Source: DAIOSQ01 sp036752465 (GTDB lineage: Bacteria > Pseudomonadota > Gammaproteobacteria > Legionellales > Legionellaceae). Taken from it: DNA of 5,460 bases. A program made the translations under genes and the position numbers. Location: positions 1 to 5,460 of the forward strand of contig DAIOSQ010000117.1 of NCBI GenBank assembly GCA_036752465.1, given 5' to 3'. This document shows positions 5,298 through 5,460 of the stretch, piece after piece; the first letter of the stretch is position 1; every line of letters starts with the position of its first letter. The notes under the pieces were generated by a model. That model was not told where the DNA came from. It did not search any database and saw nothing but the letters and a program-made list of their open reading frames with translations.

Positions 5298-5460
5298 AAA
5301 AAAGGATTGCGTGGATGATTGGTCTTGCGAGTCTTTCCATGCAGGCTGTGGCCGATGTGAGTGCTGACTTGGATACCTTTTTTAATAACGTGGGCTATGC
5401 GTCCAATACCACGAATGTTCAAGCGTATGAATCCCAAGCATCTGGTTTCTTTGGTGGGGG
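5294..5460 (+). CDS. traH: TraH, F-pilus assembly protein, N-terminal part only (partial)
   Basis: The first 55 codons are visible and the frame is open to the window end. The ATG overlaps the trbB stop (ATGA), and AAGGAGG at 5281-5287 is six bases ahead, the strongest ribosome binding site in the window. A signal peptide MKKRIAWMIGL...MQAVA ends near residue 20. The mature start has the TraH pattern: DLDTFFNNVGYASNTTN (25-41), then a Gln-Ala-x-GFFGGG segment (48-56), as in family members with 'N-T-pGAY-gQaaGyy-gG'. F TraH is a roughly 458-residue exported protein required for pilus assembly, with a C-terminal coiled coil, which lies outside this window. traG would be expected to follow. Confidence 0.9.
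   Translation, partial: MKKRIAWMIGLASLSMQAVADVSADLDTFFNNVGYASNTTNVQAYESQASGFFGG

Noticed and set aside
1..5460. A previously undescribed system, CRISPR array, insertion sequence, tRNA or riboswitch
   Set aside because: All bases are accounted for by overlapping F-type transfer genes; no direct-repeat array, transposase, inverted terminal repeat or structured RNA was seen.

Overview
The window is an interior slice of an F-type (MPF-F) conjugative type IV secretion operon. All genes lie on the + strand in the order traC (last 17 codons), trbI, traW, traU, trbC, traN, traF, trbB, traH (first 55 codons). The order follows the F plasmid tra operon. The small genes that F carries between traN and traH (trbE, trbA, artA, traQ, trbJ, trbF) are absent, leaving a compact traN-traF-trbB-traH block. 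The host is most likely a gammaproteobacterium, judged from the F-like gene set, by-eye base composition in the mid-40s percent GC, and clear AGGAG-type ribosome binding sites. Neither the genus nor the carrier (plasmid or integrative element) can be settled from this window.

Layout: 1-55 is the end of traC. 52-396 is trbI, a one-helix inner-membrane protein. 393-1046 is traW. 1043-2017 is traU. 2002-2391 is trbC, re-started here at a TTG. 2388-4070 is traN, 4063-4803 is traF, 4800-5297 is trbB, and 5294 to the end is traH. Every one of the eight junctions overlaps (mostly ATGA or GTGA), so there is no intergenic DNA, promoter, terminator or RNA gene. Transcription must start upstream and continue downstream.

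How the genes work together: TraC is the ATPase driving pilus assembly. TrbI, TraW, TraU, TrbC, TraF and TraH belong to the F-specific pilus assembly and retraction set in the inner membrane and periplasm. TraN is the outer-membrane mating-pair stabilisation protein. The window mixes heavily cysteine-bearing exported proteins (TraN with 28 Cys, TraU with 11) with several thioredoxin-fold proteins (TrbC, TraF, TrbB, and a similar motif at the end of TraW). Of these only TrbB keeps a CxxC redox site (CPHC), so it is the probable disulfide catalyst for the rest. Three annotation points matter most. The trbC, traN and traF starts should lie inside the longest open frames. TraN lacks a cysteine pair that I recall as conserved in its C-terminal core. 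TraU also appears to lack cysteines at two usually conserved spots. I see no new biological system here; the unusual points are variations within a known machine.
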